Assembly: GCF_000373145.1 (NCBI RefSeq)
Contig: NZ_KB890614.1
Coordinates: 158,043 to 222,042 of the forward strand
DNA: 64,000 nt
Direction of reading: 5' to 3'
From: Thermus oshimai DSM 12092
GTDB lineage: Bacteria; Deinococcota; Deinococci; Deinococcales; Thermaceae
Both the position numbers and the translations under genes were made by a program. This document shows, piece after piece, positions 26,010 through 37,394 of the stretch. Each line of letters begins with the position of its first letter. Positions within the stretch are counted from its first letter, which is position 1. The notes under the pieces were generated by a model. That model made no database searches. It saw nothing but the letters and a program-made list of their open reading frames with translations, and was not told where the DNA came from.

Positions 26010-27320
26010 ATGGAACGGGTGAACGTGGTGGGCGCTGGGCTTGCGGGGAGCGAGGCCGCCTGGACCCTCCTCCGCCTGGGGGTGCCCGTGCGCCTTTTTG
26101 AGATGCGACCCAAGCGCATGACCCCCGCCCACGCCACCGACCGCTTCGCGGAGATCGTCTGCTCCAACTCCTTAGGGGGGGAAGGGGAGACCCAGGCCAA
26201 GGGCCTTCTCCAGGCGGAGATGCGCCTTGCGGGAAGCCTGGTCATGGAGGCCGCCCATAGGGCCCGGGTCCCCGCCGGGGGGGCCCTCGCCGTGGACCGG
26301 GAGGAGTTTTCCGCCTACATCACGGAGAGGCTTTCCGCCCACCCCCTTTTGGAGGTGGTGCGGGAGGAGGTGCGGGAGATCCCGGAGGGCATCACCGTCC
26401 TCGCCACCGGCCCCCTTACGGGCGAGGCCCTAGCGGAGGCCCTGAAGCGGCGCTTCGGGGACCACTTCCTGGCCTACTACGACGCGGCAAGCCCCATCGT
26501 CCTCTACGAGAGCATTGACCTCACAAAGTGCTTCCGTGCGGGCCGCTACGGCCAGAGCGCGGACTACCTGAACTGCCCCATGACGGAGGAGGAGTACCGC
26601 CGCTTCCACGAGGCCCTCCTCGAGGCCCAGCGCCACACCCCCCACGAGTGGGAGAGGCTAGAGTTCTTCGAGGCCTGCGTGCCGGTGGAGGAGCTCGCCC
26701 GCCGGGGCTACCAGACCCTCCTCTTCGGCCCCATGAAGCCCGTGGGGCTCAAGGACCCCCGCACGGGGCGGGAGCCCTTCGCCGTGGTCCAGCTCCGCCA
26801 GGAGGACAAGGCGGGGCGGATGTGGAGCCTGGTGGGCTTCCAGACCGGGCTCAAGTGGCCCGAGCAGAAGCGCCTCATCCAGATGATCCCCGGGCTGGAG
26901 AACGCGGAGATCGTGCGCTACGGGGTCATGCACCGGAACACCTACCTGAACGCCCCCCGGCTCCTCCAGGAGACCCTGGAGTTTAAGGGGGAGGAGGGCC
27001 TCTTCGCCGCGGGGGTCCTGGCGGGGGTGGAGGGCTACCTAGAAAGCGCGGCCACGGGCTTCCTCGCCGGGCTCAACGCCGCCCGCAAGGTCCTTGGCCT
27101 TCCCCCCACCGCCCCCCCGGAGGAGAGCATGCTGGGGGCCTTGGTGCGTTTCCTGGCCACGGCCAACCCCGAGGGCTTCCAGCCCATGAACGCCAACTGG
27201 GGCCTGGTGCCCCCGGTGGAGGTCAAGGACAAGAAGGCCAAGCGCCAGGCCATGTACCAAAGGGGCCTACAGGCCTTCGCCCGCTGGCTGGAGGAGCTCC
27301 TCCCCGTGCCCAACCCTTAG
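26010..27320 (+). CDS. trmFO: Methylenetetrahydrofolate-tRNA-(uracil-54-C5)-methyltransferase
   Basis: The folate- and FAD-dependent enzyme that makes ribothymidine (T54) in tRNA, a base further modified in Thermus for heat stability. Its 436 residues begin with the FAD motif [16 protein letters not shown]. Other signatures are [37 protein letters not shown], and the C-terminal [23 protein letters not shown] at 26010 is used; longer reading frames start inside hisF. Its stop overlaps the uvrA stop by 3 bp. Confidence 0.95.
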   Translation: MERVNVVGAGLAGSEAAWTLLRLGVPVRLFEMRPKRMTPAHATDRFAEIVCSNSLGGEGETQAKGLLQAEMRLAGSLVMEAAHRARVPAGGALAVDREEFSAYITERLSAHPLLEVVREEVREIPEGITVLATGPLTGEALAEALKRRFGDHFLAYYDAASPIVLYESIDLTKCFRAGRYGQSADYLNCPMTEEEYRRFHEALLEAQRHTPHEWERLEFFEACVPVEELARRGYQTLLFGPMKPVGLKDPRTGREPFAVVQLRQEDKAGRMWSLVGFQTGLKWPEQKRLIQMIPGLENAEIVRYGVMHRNTYLNAPRLLQETLEFKGEEGLFAAGVLAGVEGYLESAATGFLAGLNAARKVLGLPPTAPPEESMLGALVRFLATANPEGFQPMNANWGLVPPVEVKDKKAKRQAMYQRGLQAFARWLEELLPVPNP

Positions 27321-30175
27321 TCCGCCGCCACCCCGATCCTCTCCGCGATCTCCGGGATCCTGGCCAGGAAGACCCCGGTGGGGCTTCCCGAGCGGGCCAC
27401 CTCCTCCGGGGTGCCCTCGGCCACGATCTCCCCGCCCCGGTCCCCCCCTTCGGGGCCCAGGTCTATGACCCAGTCCGCGGTCTTCACCACGTCCAGGTTG
27501 TGCTCGATGACCACCACGGTGTTCCCCGCGTCCACCAGGCGGTGGAGGACGTCTAGGAGCTTGGCCACGTCGTCAAAGTGGAGGCCGGTGGTGGGTTCGT
27601 CCAGGATGTAGAGGGTGCGGCCCGTGGCCTTGCGCCCCAGCTCCGTGGCCAGCTTGATCCGTTGGGCCTCGCCCCCGGAGAGGGTGGGGGAGGGCTGGCC
27701 CAGCTTCATGTAGCCCAGGCCCACGTCCACCATGAGCTGGAGCTTGCGGGCGATGGTGGGGATGTTCTGGAAGAAGTCCAGGGCCTCCTCCACGGTCATG
27801 TCCAGCACGTCGGCGATGTTCTTGCCCCGAAGCTTCACCTCCAGGGTCTCCTTGTTGTAGCGCTTGCCCTTGCACACCTCGCAGGGCACGTAGAGGTCGG
27901 GGAGGAAGAGCATCTCAATCTTTACCGTGCCGTCCCCCCCGCAGGCCTCGCACCGGCCCCCCTTCACGTTGAAGGAGAAGCGGCCGGGGCCGTACCCCCG
28001 TTTCCTGGCCTCCGGGGTCTTGGCGAAGAGGTCGCGGATCTCGTCAAAGATGCCGGTGTAGGTGGCGGGGTTGGAGCGGGGGGTGCGGCCGATGGGGGAC
28101 TGGTCTATCTCGATGACCTTGTCCAGGTGCTCGAGGCCCTCCAGGGCCTCGTAGGGCCCGGGGACGGCCTTGGCCCGCATGAGCTTCTGGGCCAAAGCGG
28201 CGTAGAGCACGTCGTGGATGAGGGTGCTCTTGCCGCTGCCCGAAGGCCCGGTCACGGCCACGAAGCGGCCTAGGGGGATCCTCAGGGTGACCCCTTTCAG
28301 GTTGTTGGCCCTAGCCCCCTTGAGGACCAGCCACTTCCCGTTCCCCTTCCGCCTTTCCCGGGGCACGGCGATCTTCTTCTCCCCCCGGAGGTAGGCCCCG
28401 GTGAGGCTTCTTGGGCTATTCAGGATGGCCTCCAGGGGGCCTTCCGCCACCACCTCCCCCCCGTGGATCCCCGCCCCCGGGCCCATGTCCACGATCCAGT
28501 CCGCGGCCCGCATGGTCTCCTCGTCGTGCTCCACCACGATGAGGGTGTTCCCCAGGGCCTGGAGGCGCTTCAGGGTCCGGATGAGGCGCTGGTTGTCCCG
28601 GGGGTGGAGGCCGATACTGGGCTCGTCCAGCACGTAGAGCACCCCGGTGAGCCCCGAGCCCACCTGGGTGGCCAGGCGGATCCTTTGGGCCTCCCCGCCG
28701 GAGAGGGTGTTGGCCGCCCGGTCCAGGGTGAGGTAGTCCAGGCCCACGTCCACCAAAAAGCCCAGCCGCTCCACGATCTCCCGCAGGATGGGGTGGGCGA
28801 TCTTGGCCTGGAAGGGGGGGAGCTTTTCCTCGAGGCCCCGGAAGAACTCCAGGGCCTCCCGCACCGGGAGGGCCGAGACCTCGGCGATGTTCTTCCCCGC
28901 CACCCGCACGGAGAGGACCTCCTTCTTGTACCGCGTCCCCCCGCAGACCGGGCAGGGCCTTAGGCTCATGAACCCCTCCAGGACCTCCCGCACCCCTTCG
29001 GACTCCGCCTCCTGGTAGCGCTTTTCCAGCCAGGGGATGACCCCCTCGTAGTGCACCTCCACCCGGAAGGTCTCCTTCCCCCCCCGGCGGAAGACCACCT
29101 GGAAGGGCTCGGGGAGGCCGTAGAGCACCGCCTTCTGGGCCTCCTCGGGCAGGTCCTTGAAGGGGGTCTTGAGGTCAAAGCCCAGGTGCTCCGCCAAGGC
29201 CCTAAGCCGCTCCCAGAGGTAGCTCCGGCCCGTGTCCCGCCCCCGGGCCCAGGGGAGGATGGCCCCTTCCGCCAAGGAGGCCTCGGGGTTCACCACCAGG
29301 GCGGGGTCAAACTCCTGCTTGTACCCAAGCCCCGAGCAGGCGGGGCAGGCCCCGTAGGGGGCGTTGAAGGAGAAGATGCGGGGTTCCAGCTCCTCCAGCA
29401 CGCTCCCGTGCTCCGGGCAGGCGAACTTCTCCGAGAAGAGCTCCTCCTCGCCCAGGTCGGGGTAGAGGACCCTTAAGAGGCCTTCCCCCCGGAGGAGGGC
29501 GAGCTCCACCGCCTCCGCGATCCGGGGCCGCTCCTCTTCGCGGAGGGCCACCCGGTCAATGACCAGGTCAATGTCGTGCTTTTCGTACTTTTCCAGATTC
29601 AGCCCCTGGGCCTCCTCCAGGGGGTAGATGACCCCGTCCACCCGCACCCGGGCGTACCCCTCCTTGAGGAGCTGGGCGAAGAGCTTGCGGTACTCCCCCT
29701 TCCTTCCCCGCACCAGGGGGGCCATGAGGATGGCCCGGGTCCCCGGGGGGCGGGCGAGGAGGCGGTCGGTGATCTCCGTGGCGGACTGCTTCTCTATGGG
29801 GCGGCCGCACTCGGGGCAGTGGGCGGTGCCCACCCGGGCGAAGAGGAGGCGGAGGTAGTCGTGGATCTCCGTCACCGTGCCCACGGTGGAGCGGGGGTTG
29901 TGGCTGGTGGTCTTCTGGTCAATGGAGATGGCAGGGGAGAGGCCCTCGATGCTCTCCACCTCGGGCTTGTCCATGACCCCCAGGAACTGGCGGGCGTAGC
30001 TGGAGAGGCTTTCCACGTAGCGCCGCTGCCCCTCCGCGTACAGGGTGTCAAAGGCCAGGGTGCTCTTCCCCGAGCCCGAAACCCCGGTGATGACGATGAA
30101 CTTGCCCCGCGGAAGCTCCAGGCTGATGTTCTTGAGGTTGTGCTCCCGCGCGCCCCGGATGACGATGCGGTCCAT
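27317..30175 (-). CDS. uvrA: Excinuclease ABC subunit A
   Basis: The damage-recognising ATPase of nucleotide excision repair, 952 residues, the usual length. Two ABC cassettes are present: Walker [13 protein letters not shown] near residue 31 and [12 protein letters not shown] near 645, with two signature motifs LSGGEAQRI. The zinc-binding Cys pairs include [35 protein letters not shown] and [10 protein letters not shown]. The minus-strand TATACT at 30183-30188 lies 7 bp before the ATG, so the message is probably leaderless. Confidence 0.97.
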   Translation of the reverse strand: MDRIVIRGAREHNLKNISLELPRGKFIVITGVSGSGKSTLAFDTLYAEGQRRYVESLSSYARQFLGVMDKPEVESIEGLSPAISIDQKTTSHNPRSTVGTVTEIHDYLRLLFARVGTAHCPECGRPIEKQSATEITDRLLARPPGTRAILMAPLVRGRKGEYRKLFAQLLKEGYARVRVDGVIYPLEEAQGLNLEKYEKHDIDLVIDRVALREEERPRIAEAVELALLRGEGLLRVLYPDLGEEELFSEKFACPEHGSVLEELEPRIFSFNAPYGACPACSGLGYKQEFDPALVVNPEASLAEGAILPWARGRDTGRSYLWERLRALAEHLGFDLKTPFKDLPEEAQKAVLYGLPEPFQVVFRRGGKETFRVEVHYEGVIPWLEKRYQEAESEGVREVLEGFMSLRPCPVCGGTRYKKEVLSVRVAGKNIAEVSALPVREALEFFRGLEEKLPPFQAKIAHPILREIVERLGFLVDVGLDYLTLDRAANTLSGGEAQRIRLATQVGSGLTGVLYVLDEPSIGLHPRDNQRLIRTLKRLQALGNTLIVVEHDEETMRAADWIVDMGPGAGIHGGEVVAEGPLEAILNSPRSLTGAYLRGEKKIAVPRERRKGNGKWLVLKGARANNLKGVTLRIPLGRFVAVTGPSGSGKSTLIHDVLYAALAQKLMRAKAVPGPYEALEGLEHLDKVIEIDQSPIGRTPRSNPATYTGIFDEIRDLFAKTPEARKRGYGPGRFSFNVKGGRCEACGGDGTVKIEMLFLPDLYVPCEVCKGKRYNKETLEVKLRGKNIADVLDMTVEEALDFFQNIPTIARKLQLMVDVGLGYMKLGQPSPTLSGGEAQRIKLATELGRKATGRTLYILDEPTTGLHFDDVAKLLDVLHRLVDAGNTVVVIEHNLDVVKTADWVIDLGPEGGDRGGEIVAEGTPEEVARSGSPTGVFLARIPEIAERIGVAAD

Positions 30176-30182
30176 CCGTGGA

Positions 30183-30188
30183 AGTATA
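30183..30188 (-). promoter_or_regulatory. -10 of the uvrA promoter (leaderless)
   Basis: TATACT on the minus strand, 7 bp before the ATG at 30175, with no ribosome site between. Confidence 0.6.
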
Positions 30189-30215
30189 CCACCCCTTCCC
30201 AGGAGGGGCTAGGGT

Positions 30216-30614
30216 CTAGAGGCGGAGGTGGAGGAGGGGCACCCCAAGCCCGGGGGTTCGGGCCAGAGGGCCATCCGCCGTGAGGAGAGGGGCGGAAAGC
30301 CTCCGGGCCAGGGCCACGTAGAGGGCGTCGTAGGCCGAAACCCGTTCCCTAAGGCCCCAGGCCTCTTCCAAAAGCGCGCGGTGGTCCACCCGCCTTAGGG
30401 GCCAGCTCCTGAGGTCTTCCACCGCCTCTTGGGCCCGTTTTTCCGAAAGCCTTCCCGATAGGACGGCTTTTCTCAGGACGGCCAGAACCTCCGCGTCCAA
30501 AAGGGCAGGGGCGTAAAGGAGGTGTTCCCCGACCAGGGCCTCCACCTGGAGCCCGAGGGGGGTGCGGAGGAGGTATTCCGCCGCGGCAGAGGCGTCTAGG
30601 ACGAGCCGCCCCAC
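30216..30614 (-). CDS. vapC: PIN-domain toxin (VapC family)
   Basis: The toxin of a type II toxin-antitoxin pair; VapC proteins are Mg-dependent ribonucleases that cut tRNA or rRNA. Of 132 residues, the acidic active-site set is visible: LVLDASAAAEYLL near residue 5, DAEVLAVLRK near 41, YDALYVALARR near 97 and LLTADGPLAR near 115. I chose the GTG at 30614; it overlaps the antitoxin gene by 19 bp, as is usual for coupled pairs. Confidence 0.88.
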   Translation of the reverse strand: MGRLVLDASAAAEYLLRTPLGLQVEALVGEHLLYAPALLDAEVLAVLRKAVLSGRLSEKRAQEAVEDLRSWPLRRVDHRALLEEAWGLRERVSAYDALYVALARRLSAPLLTADGPLARTPGLGVPLLHLRL

Positions 30615-30829
30615 CGTTCCTCCCGCGCTTCTTCCAGGAGGGCGCCGGCCGGTACCCCGAGGTGGACCGCTTCCCGGCCCCTTAGCCGTTCCTCCCACTC
30701 GGCCCGCTCCACCTCCCGCTCCAGGGCCCTTAGGACCCATTCGCTGAGGGAGACCCCCTGGGCTTTGGCCTGGCGGAGGAGGCGGGCCTTGAGCTCCGGG
30801 GGGACCCTCTTGACCTGAAGGGTGCTCAC
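30596..30829 (-). CDS. vapB: Antitoxin (VapB/FitA-like, ribbon-helix-helix)
   Basis: The DNA-binding antitoxin paired with the PIN toxin, 77 residues. The N-terminal half (STLQVKRVPPELKARLL, then AQGVSLSEWVLRAL) has the strand-helix-helix layout of FitA/Arc-type repressors. The acidic C-terminal tail (PAGALLEEAREERWGGSS) is the part that usually binds the toxin. GTG at 30829 lies 6 bp after TAAAAT, suggesting a leaderless message. A 14-bp perfect palindrome overlaps that promoter and is the likely operator. Confidence 0.85.
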   Translation of the reverse strand: MSTLQVKRVPPELKARLLRQAKAQGVSLSEWVLRALEREVERAEWEERLRGREAVHLGVPAGALLEEAREERWGGSS

Positions 30830-30835
30830 GGCATG

Positions 30836-30853
30836 ATTTTAGCATGCTAAAGT
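30836..30853. promoter_or_regulatory. Palindromic operator spanning divergent leaderless promoters (vapBC and SIS gene)
   Basis: TTTAGCATGCTAAA (30838-30851) is a perfect 14-bp palindrome. The vapB -10 (TAAAAT on minus, 30836-30841) and the SIS gene -10 (TAAAGT on plus, 30848-30853) use its two ends. Both start codons lie 6 bp after their -10. A VapBC dimer bound here would block both promoters. Confidence 0.75.
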
Positions 30854-30859
30854 GGGGCT

Positions 30860-31891
30860 ATGGCATCCCACTTCCGCCGGGAGTCCGAGGAAGCCCCCCT
30901 GGTGGTGGAGCGCCTTCTCCGGGAGAACCGGGGTGAGGTGGAGGGCCTGGCCGCCTTCCTCCGGCGGCGCCCCCCGGCCCTGGTCCTCACCGTGGCCCGG
31001 GGGAGTTCGGACCACGCGGCCCTCTTCGCCAAGTACCTCCTCGAGGCCCGCCTTCTCTGGCCCACCCTCTCCTTCGCCCCTTCCGTCCTCACCCTCTACC
31101 GGGCCAGGCCCCGCCTGCCCCACCCCGCCCTCCTCCTGGCCTTTAGCCAAAGCGGGGAAAGCCCGGACGTGGTGGAGGCGGTGCGGGCCTTCCGGGAGGC
31201 GGGGGTCCTCACCGTGGCCTTGGTGAACCGGGAGGATAGCCCCCTGGCCCAGGCGGCGGAGGTCCTCCTCCCCCTCCACGCGGGGGAGGAAAAGGCGGTG
31301 GCCGCCAGCAAGAGCTTTCTCGCCATGCTGGCCGCTTTCCTCCAGCTTTTCGCCCACCTCCTGGAGGAGGGGCGCCTAAGGGAGGCCCTCCCCCTCCTCC
31401 CCGAGGCCCTCTTCCGGGCCCTGGGGGTGGAGGGGAGCCTGGAGTACCTGGAGGAGGCGGAGGGGCTTTTCGCCCTGGGCCGGGGGTTTGCCTACCCCCT
31501 GGCCCTCGAGGCCGCCCTCAAGCTCAAGGAGGTGGCCGCCCTCCACGCGGAAGGCCTTTCCCTGGCGGAGTTCCTCCACGGGCCCCAGGCCCTATTGGAA
31601 GAGGGCTTTCCCGTTCTCGCCCTGGTGCAGAAGGACGAGGCCTTTGAGGGTGCCCTTTCCGCTCTGGAGGGTCTTAAGGCCAAGGGGGCCCACCTCCTGG
31701 TCCTCTCCGCCGAGCCCGACGCCCTGGCCCTGGCCCATAGCCCCCTCAAGGTCCCCCTGGCCCTCCCCCCGGAGCTCAACCCCCTCCTCCTGGCCCAGGC
31801 CTTCTACCCCTTGGCCGAGGCCCTGGCCCGGGCACGGGGCCAGGACCCCGACCGGCCCCGGCACCTTTCCAAGGTCACCCGGACCCGGTAG
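30860..31891 (+). CDS. SIS-domain sugar isomerase (GlmS isomerase-like / glucosamine-6-phosphate deaminase type II)
   Basis: A 343-residue protein with two SIS domains and no N-terminal glutaminase domain. Sugar-phosphate loops are VARGSSDHAALFAKYLLE near residue 45, FSQSGESPDVVEAVRAF near 94, and AASKSFLAML near 147. The second domain has GRGFAYPLALEAALKLKEV near 208 and GLSLAEFLHGP. The lack of glutaminase points to a deaminase or ketose-amine isomerase rather than GlmS itself. It is divergent from vapBC with shared control DNA. Confidence 0.85.
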   Translation: MASHFRRESEEAPLVVERLLRENRGEVEGLAAFLRRRPPALVLTVARGSSDHAALFAKYLLEARLLWPTLSFAPSVLTLYRARPRLPHPALLLAFSQSGESPDVVEAVRAFREAGVLTVALVNREDSPLAQAAEVLLPLHAGEEKAVAASKSFLAMLAAFLQLFAHLLEEGRLREALPLLPEALFRALGVEGSLEYLEEAEGLFALGRGFAYPLALEAALKLKEVAALHAEGLSLAEFLHGPQALLEEGFPVLALVQKDEAFEGALSALEGLKAKGAHLLVLSAEPDALALAHSPLKVPLALPPELNPLLLAQAFYPLAEALARARGQDPDRPRHLSKVTRTR

Positions 31892-31903
31892 GGAAAGGCA
31901 GCG

Positions 31904-32233
31904 TTAGAACACCCTCCCCCCTAGGGGCACGGGCCTCTCCGGGGTGAGGAGGACCACCCGCCCCTCCTCGTCCGGTACCCCCAGCACCAGCACCTCCGAG
32001 GGGAAGCCGGCCACAGAGCGGGTGCCCAGGTTCACCGCGCAGACCACAAGCCGCCCCACGAGCTCCTCCGGGCGGTAGAGCTCGGTGATCTGGGCCGAGC
32101 TCGTCTTTACCCCTAGGGGCCCGAGGTCAATCCAGAGCTTGTAGCTGGGTTTTCTGGCCTTCTCGTGGGGCTCGGCCTTTAGGACGCGCCCCACCCTTAG
32201 GTCCAGGAGCTGGAAGGCTTCCAAGGGGTTCAT
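31904..32233 (-). CDS. csaA: tRNA-binding domain protein, CsaA-like
   Basis: A 109-residue EMAP-II/Trbp111-type OB-fold protein. The core LDLRVGRVLKAEPHEKARK, LWIDLGPLGVKTSSAQI, VGRLVVCAVNLGTRSVAGF and SEVLVLG matches CsaA, a dimeric tRNA-binding protein also described as an export-related chaperone. The ATG at 32233 gives the family length; a longer frame would run into the MFS promoter. The 3' end is 12 bp from the SIS gene's stop (convergent). Confidence 0.9.
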   Translation of the reverse strand: MNPLEAFQLLDLRVGRVLKAEPHEKARKPSYKLWIDLGPLGVKTSSAQITELYRPEELVGRLVVCAVNLGTRSVAGFPSEVLVLGVPDEEGRVVLLTPERPVPLGGRVF

Positions 32234-32251
32234 GGAAGGTATTCTTCCAGC

Positions 32252-32280
32252 TTGGCTTTCCCTTAGCAAGCCCCCATAAT
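32252..32280 (+). promoter_or_regulatory. Promoter of the MFS transporter (leaderless GTG start)
   Basis: TTGGCT (32252-32257) and CATAAT (32275-32280) are 17 bp apart. The expected start of transcription is 32287-32288, exactly at a GTG codon in frame with the transporter. The ATG at 32279 lies inside the -10 and would not be transcribed from this promoter. Confidence 0.65.
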
Positions 32281-32287
32281 GGCCTTC

Positions 32288-34961
<2,674 letters not shown>

Positions 34962-34965
34962 GCCT

Positions 34966-35199
34966 TTACTCCTCACCAAAAAGCCGCTTCAGGGCCTCCC
35001 CGCCTCCCCTTTTCCGGGCGGGGCGGAAGAGGCCCTCCTTTTCCTCCAGCTTCCCCTCTTGCACCAGGGCCTTCAGGGTGTCCTCCAGCTCCTTTTTGGA
35101 AAAGGGCTCCCCTTCCTCGTCCAGATAGCGCTGGATGTCCTTGAAGGTGGCGTAGCGAAGGGCCTCCACCGCCCGCATGACCCAGGCCTTGCGGTCCAT
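34966..35199 (-). CDS. Hypothetical small winged-helix-like protein, 77 residues
   Basis: Not a family I recognise by name. MDRKAWVMRAVEALRYATFKDIQRYL, split as helix-turn-helix, followed by KKELEDTLKALVQEGKLEEKEGLFRP, looks like a small winged-helix DNA-binding unit with a basic tail. Minus-strand TAGGAT (35206-35211) is 6 bp before the ATG, supporting the start and a leaderless message. Its ATG overlaps on the opposite strand with a possible ATG of the next gene (CCATGG). It converges with guaB, 4 bp apart. Confidence 0.75.
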   Translation of the reverse strand: MDRKAWVMRAVEALRYATFKDIQRYLDEEGEPFSKKELEDTLKALVQEGKLEEKEGLFRPARKRGGGEALKRLFGEE

Positions 35200-35701
35200 G
35201 GCACCATCCTACCCCGCGCCCCTGGGGCAAGCTGAAGGGGTGGACCCCTACCGGGAGTACCAGGACTACGTGGTGGCCTCGAGGCTCCTCCTGGCCCGGG
35301 GCTTGGGCCGGGAGGTGCTTTCCCTAGCCCAGTACGCCAGGCTCCGCCTGAGGCGGCTGGAGCTTGCCCGATCCGGGCGGTTTGCCGAGCTGGAGGCCCT
35401 GGACGAGCGCCTCCGCTACGGGTACTGGACGAACCCCTTGCGCCTTAAAGCCTTTGTGGAGAGGACCAAGGACGCTCCCTACTGGGCCTCCCCCGAGGCC
35501 TTTGAGGCTCTCCTTTTCCCCGAGGAGCGCGCCCGCCTCCGCCACCCCGGCCAGGCCGGGGCCTACTACCTGGGCTTCCTGCGCCTGCCCCACCTCCTCA
35601 TGGCCCCCCTGGCCTTTGAGGAGGCCCTAAGGGAACAGGAGGAAAGGGCCCGGGACCTCCCCCTCTTCCTCAACGCCTTCCACCGGGTGGCGGGGGGGTG
35701 A
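35198..35701 (+). CDS. Hypothetical protein, 153-167 residues
   Basis: I do not recognise the family. The protein is Leu/Arg/Glu-rich and mostly helical (YREYQDYVVASRLLLARGL, LAQYARLRLRRLELARSGRF, LRLPHLLMAPLAFEEALRE), with no signal peptide or membrane helix. The first 14 residues from ATG 35198 (APSYPAPLGQAEG) look noncoding-like, so a GTG at 35240 is an equal candidate; neither has a good ribosome site. Codon use matches neighbours. Confidence 0.65.
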   Translation: MAPSYPAPLGQAEGVDPYREYQDYVVASRLLLARGLGREVLSLAQYARLRLRRLELARSGRFAELEALDERLRYGYWTNPLRLKAFVERTKDAPYWASPEAFEALLFPEERARLRHPGQAGAYYLGFLRLPHLLMAPLAFEEALREQEERARDLPLFLNAFHRVAGG

Positions 35702-35724
35702 GGGGGGCTTGGGCTGCATACCCC

Positions 35725-35752
35725 TTTACAACTCCGCAAACCGGTGTATAAT
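35725..35752 (+). promoter_or_regulatory. Strong orphan promoter between convergent genes
   Basis: TTTACA (35725-35730) and a perfect TATAAT (35747-35752) are 16 bp apart in an unusually A+T-rich patch. No sense gene follows: the next gene, thiN, is on the other strand and ends at 35777. A transcript from here would be antisense to thiN. A 7-codon frame (ATG 35757 to TAG 35780) is the only open frame at its start. Confidence 0.55.
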
Positions 35753-35776
35753 AAGGATGTACCCCAAAGGAAAGCC

Positions 35777-36388
35777 TTAGAAGAGGTAAAGGACCGCCCG
35801 CCCCTCCACCACCTCCACCCGGATGGGGCCCAGGGCCTCGTTCTCCAGGGTGAGGGTGGTGGCCTTGAGCGGCGTGGGAGGGAGGTTCCACCTCGCCCCC
35901 TCCACCCCCAAGGTGGCCTCGGGGTAGGGGAGGAGGCTGAAGGGGGTGCCGGGGGGGAGGGGGAAGGCGTGCACTCCGGGAAGGAGGGGGAAGGCCCGCG
36001 TAAGCCCGTCCGTGAGCTCCACCTTTAAACCCTTTTGGGCCAGGGCGAAGGCCAGGTTCAGGTGGGCCAGGGTGTGGTCCAGCCGACCCCCAATCCCCCC
36101 GAGGAGGAGGACCTCCTCCGCCCCCAGGGCCAGGGCCCGCTCCAGGAGGGCCTCCCCGTCCGTCTTGTCCTTGGCCCGGGGGAGGATCTCCTTGGGGGCT
36201 TTCAGGGCCCGTTGGAGCCAGGGGGGGCTGGAGTCCATGTCCCCAAGCCAAAGCTCCGGCACCGCCCCCAGGGCCAGGGCGTGCCGGGCCCCGGAGTCCG
36301 CGGCCAGAAGGCGGAAGCCCTCAAGCCTCTCCTTCAGGGCCTCCGTCACCAGGAGGGGCCCGCCTAGGAGGAGGGCGAAGTGGCTCAT
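35777..36388 (-). CDS. thiN: Thiamine pyrophosphokinase
   Basis: Transfers pyrophosphate from ATP to thiamine, giving the cofactor in one step from salvaged vitamin. The 203-residue protein has LLAADSGARHAL near residue 28, ELWLGDMDSSPPW near 46, the metal-binding PRAKDKTDGEALLERAL near 69 and LGGIGGRLDHTLAHLNLA near 96, all family signatures. It overlaps the upstream ABC ATPase by 4 bp (ATGA), which links it to transport. Confidence 0.94.
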   Translation of the reverse strand: MSHFALLLGGPLLVTEALKERLEGFRLLAADSGARHALALGAVPELWLGDMDSSPPWLQRALKAPKEILPRAKDKTDGEALLERALALGAEEVLLLGGIGGRLDHTLAHLNLAFALAQKGLKVELTDGLTRAFPLLPGVHAFPLPPGTPFSLLPYPEATLGVEGARWNLPPTPLKATTLTLENEALGPIRVEVVEGRAVLYLF

Positions 36389-37338
36389 CCTTCCTCCAGG
36401 GGCAGGGCCAGCCCAAGGTCCAGCGCCAGGGGAATGGGGGCCCCCTCCGCCGGGCCCTCGGGGGCCTCGAGGTAGAGCCTAACCCCCCTCACCCGCACCC
36501 AAAGCCCCACCCGCCCTCCGAAGAAAAGCCGCTCCTCCACCACGCCAGTAAGCTCCCCTCCTGGTCTCAGCGCCCTCGGAGGGAGGAGGTGGGGCCTTGG
36601 GGGAAGGCCTAAGGCCTCGCTTTCCTCGGGGGAGAGGAGGTTTTTGTGGCCCAGGAAGCGGGCGGTCCAGGCATCCTTTGGCCTTCCGTAGACCTCCTCG
36701 GGCCGCCCCACCTGCACCACCCGCCCGGCCTTTAGGATGGCCAGGCGGTGGGCCAGGAGGAAGGCCTCCTCCTGGTCGTGGGTCACCAGCAAGGCGGTGA
36801 CCCCTTCCTCCCGGAGGGTCCTCCGGAGGAAGAGGAGGAGCTCCTCCCTGAGCCTCCGGTCCAGGGCCCCCAGGGGCTCGTCCAGGAGGAGGAGCCTGGG
36901 GCGGGGGGCCAGGGCCCGGGCCAGGGCCACCCGCTGCTGCTCCCCCCCGGAAAGGGCCCCGGGCTTCTTTTGGGCGTGGGGGGTGAGCTCCATCCTCTCC
37001 AAAAGCTCCGCCACCCGCCTCTCCCGCTCCCCCTTGGGCCAGCGGGCCTCCACCAGGCCGAAAGCAATGTTCTCCGCCACGCTGAGGTGGGGGAAGAGGG
37101 CGTAGTCCTGGAAGAGGAAGCCCACCTTGCGCCGCTCGGGGGGGAGGGGGGTGAGGTCCTCCCCCCTAAAGCGCACGAAGCCCTCGTCCGGGGGGAGGAG
37201 CCCGGCGATGAGCTTTAGGAGGGTGCTCTTCCCGCTTCCCGATGGGCCCAAAAGGGCCAGGACCTCCCCTTCCGCCGCCTCCAGGTGGGCCTCGAGGCGG
37301 AAGCCGGGAAAGGCCTTCTTAAGGCTAAGCGCCAGCAC
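36385..37338 (-). CDS. ABC importer ATP-binding protein with TOBE domain, probably for thiamine or a related cation/cofactor
   Basis: An importer ATPase of 317 residues. Walker A is [13 protein letters not shown] near residue 33, the Q-loop FLFQDYALFPHLSV near 77, the signature LSGGEQQRVALARAL near 127 and Walker B LLLLDEPLGALD near 148. The C-terminus (from about 235) is a TOBE-like regulatory domain, as in FbpC/PotA, and longer than E. coli ThiQ. Operon with thiN suggests thiamine uptake, but permease and binding protein are not here. GTG at 37338 lies 6 bp after a minus-strand TTTAAT. Confidence 0.85.
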   Translation of the reverse strand: MLALSLKKAFPGFRLEAHLEAAEGEVLALLGPSGSGKSTLLKLIAGLLPPDEGFVRFRGEDLTPLPPERRKVGFLFQDYALFPHLSVAENIAFGLVEARWPKGERERRVAELLERMELTPHAQKKPGALSGGEQQRVALARALAPRPRLLLLDEPLGALDRRLREELLLFLRRTLREEGVTALLVTHDQEEAFLLAHRLAILKAGRVVQVGRPEEVYGRPKDAWTARFLGHKNLLSPEESEALGLPPRPHLLPPRALRPGGELTGVVEERLFFGGRVGLWVRVRGVRLYLEAPEGPAEGAPIPLALDLGLALPLEEG

Positions 37339-37356
37339 CCCCCCATTAAAGCAAAG

Positions 37357-37377
37357 GCCCCGGGGACCTCCCGGGGC
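37357..37377 (-). terminator. Terminator between cytochrome c-552 and the ABC ATPase
   Basis: An 8-bp perfect stem (37357-37364 with 37370-37377), read on the minus strand and followed by CTTTGCTTT. It separates cycA from the leaderless ABC gene, whose -10 begins 7 bp further on. Confidence 0.6.
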
Positions 37378-37394
37378 TTCCTTCAACGCACCCT

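Noticed and set aside
30190-30209. Possible terminator hairpin after vapC
   Set aside because: Only a 5-bp CCCCT/AGGGG stem and no T run; it also lies in the uvrA upstream region, so it was not listed.
35757-35780. Seven-codon frame (MYPKGKP) after the orphan promoter
   Set aside because: No hairpin, no downstream sense gene and no codon bias to suggest a leader peptide; recorded only with the promoter.
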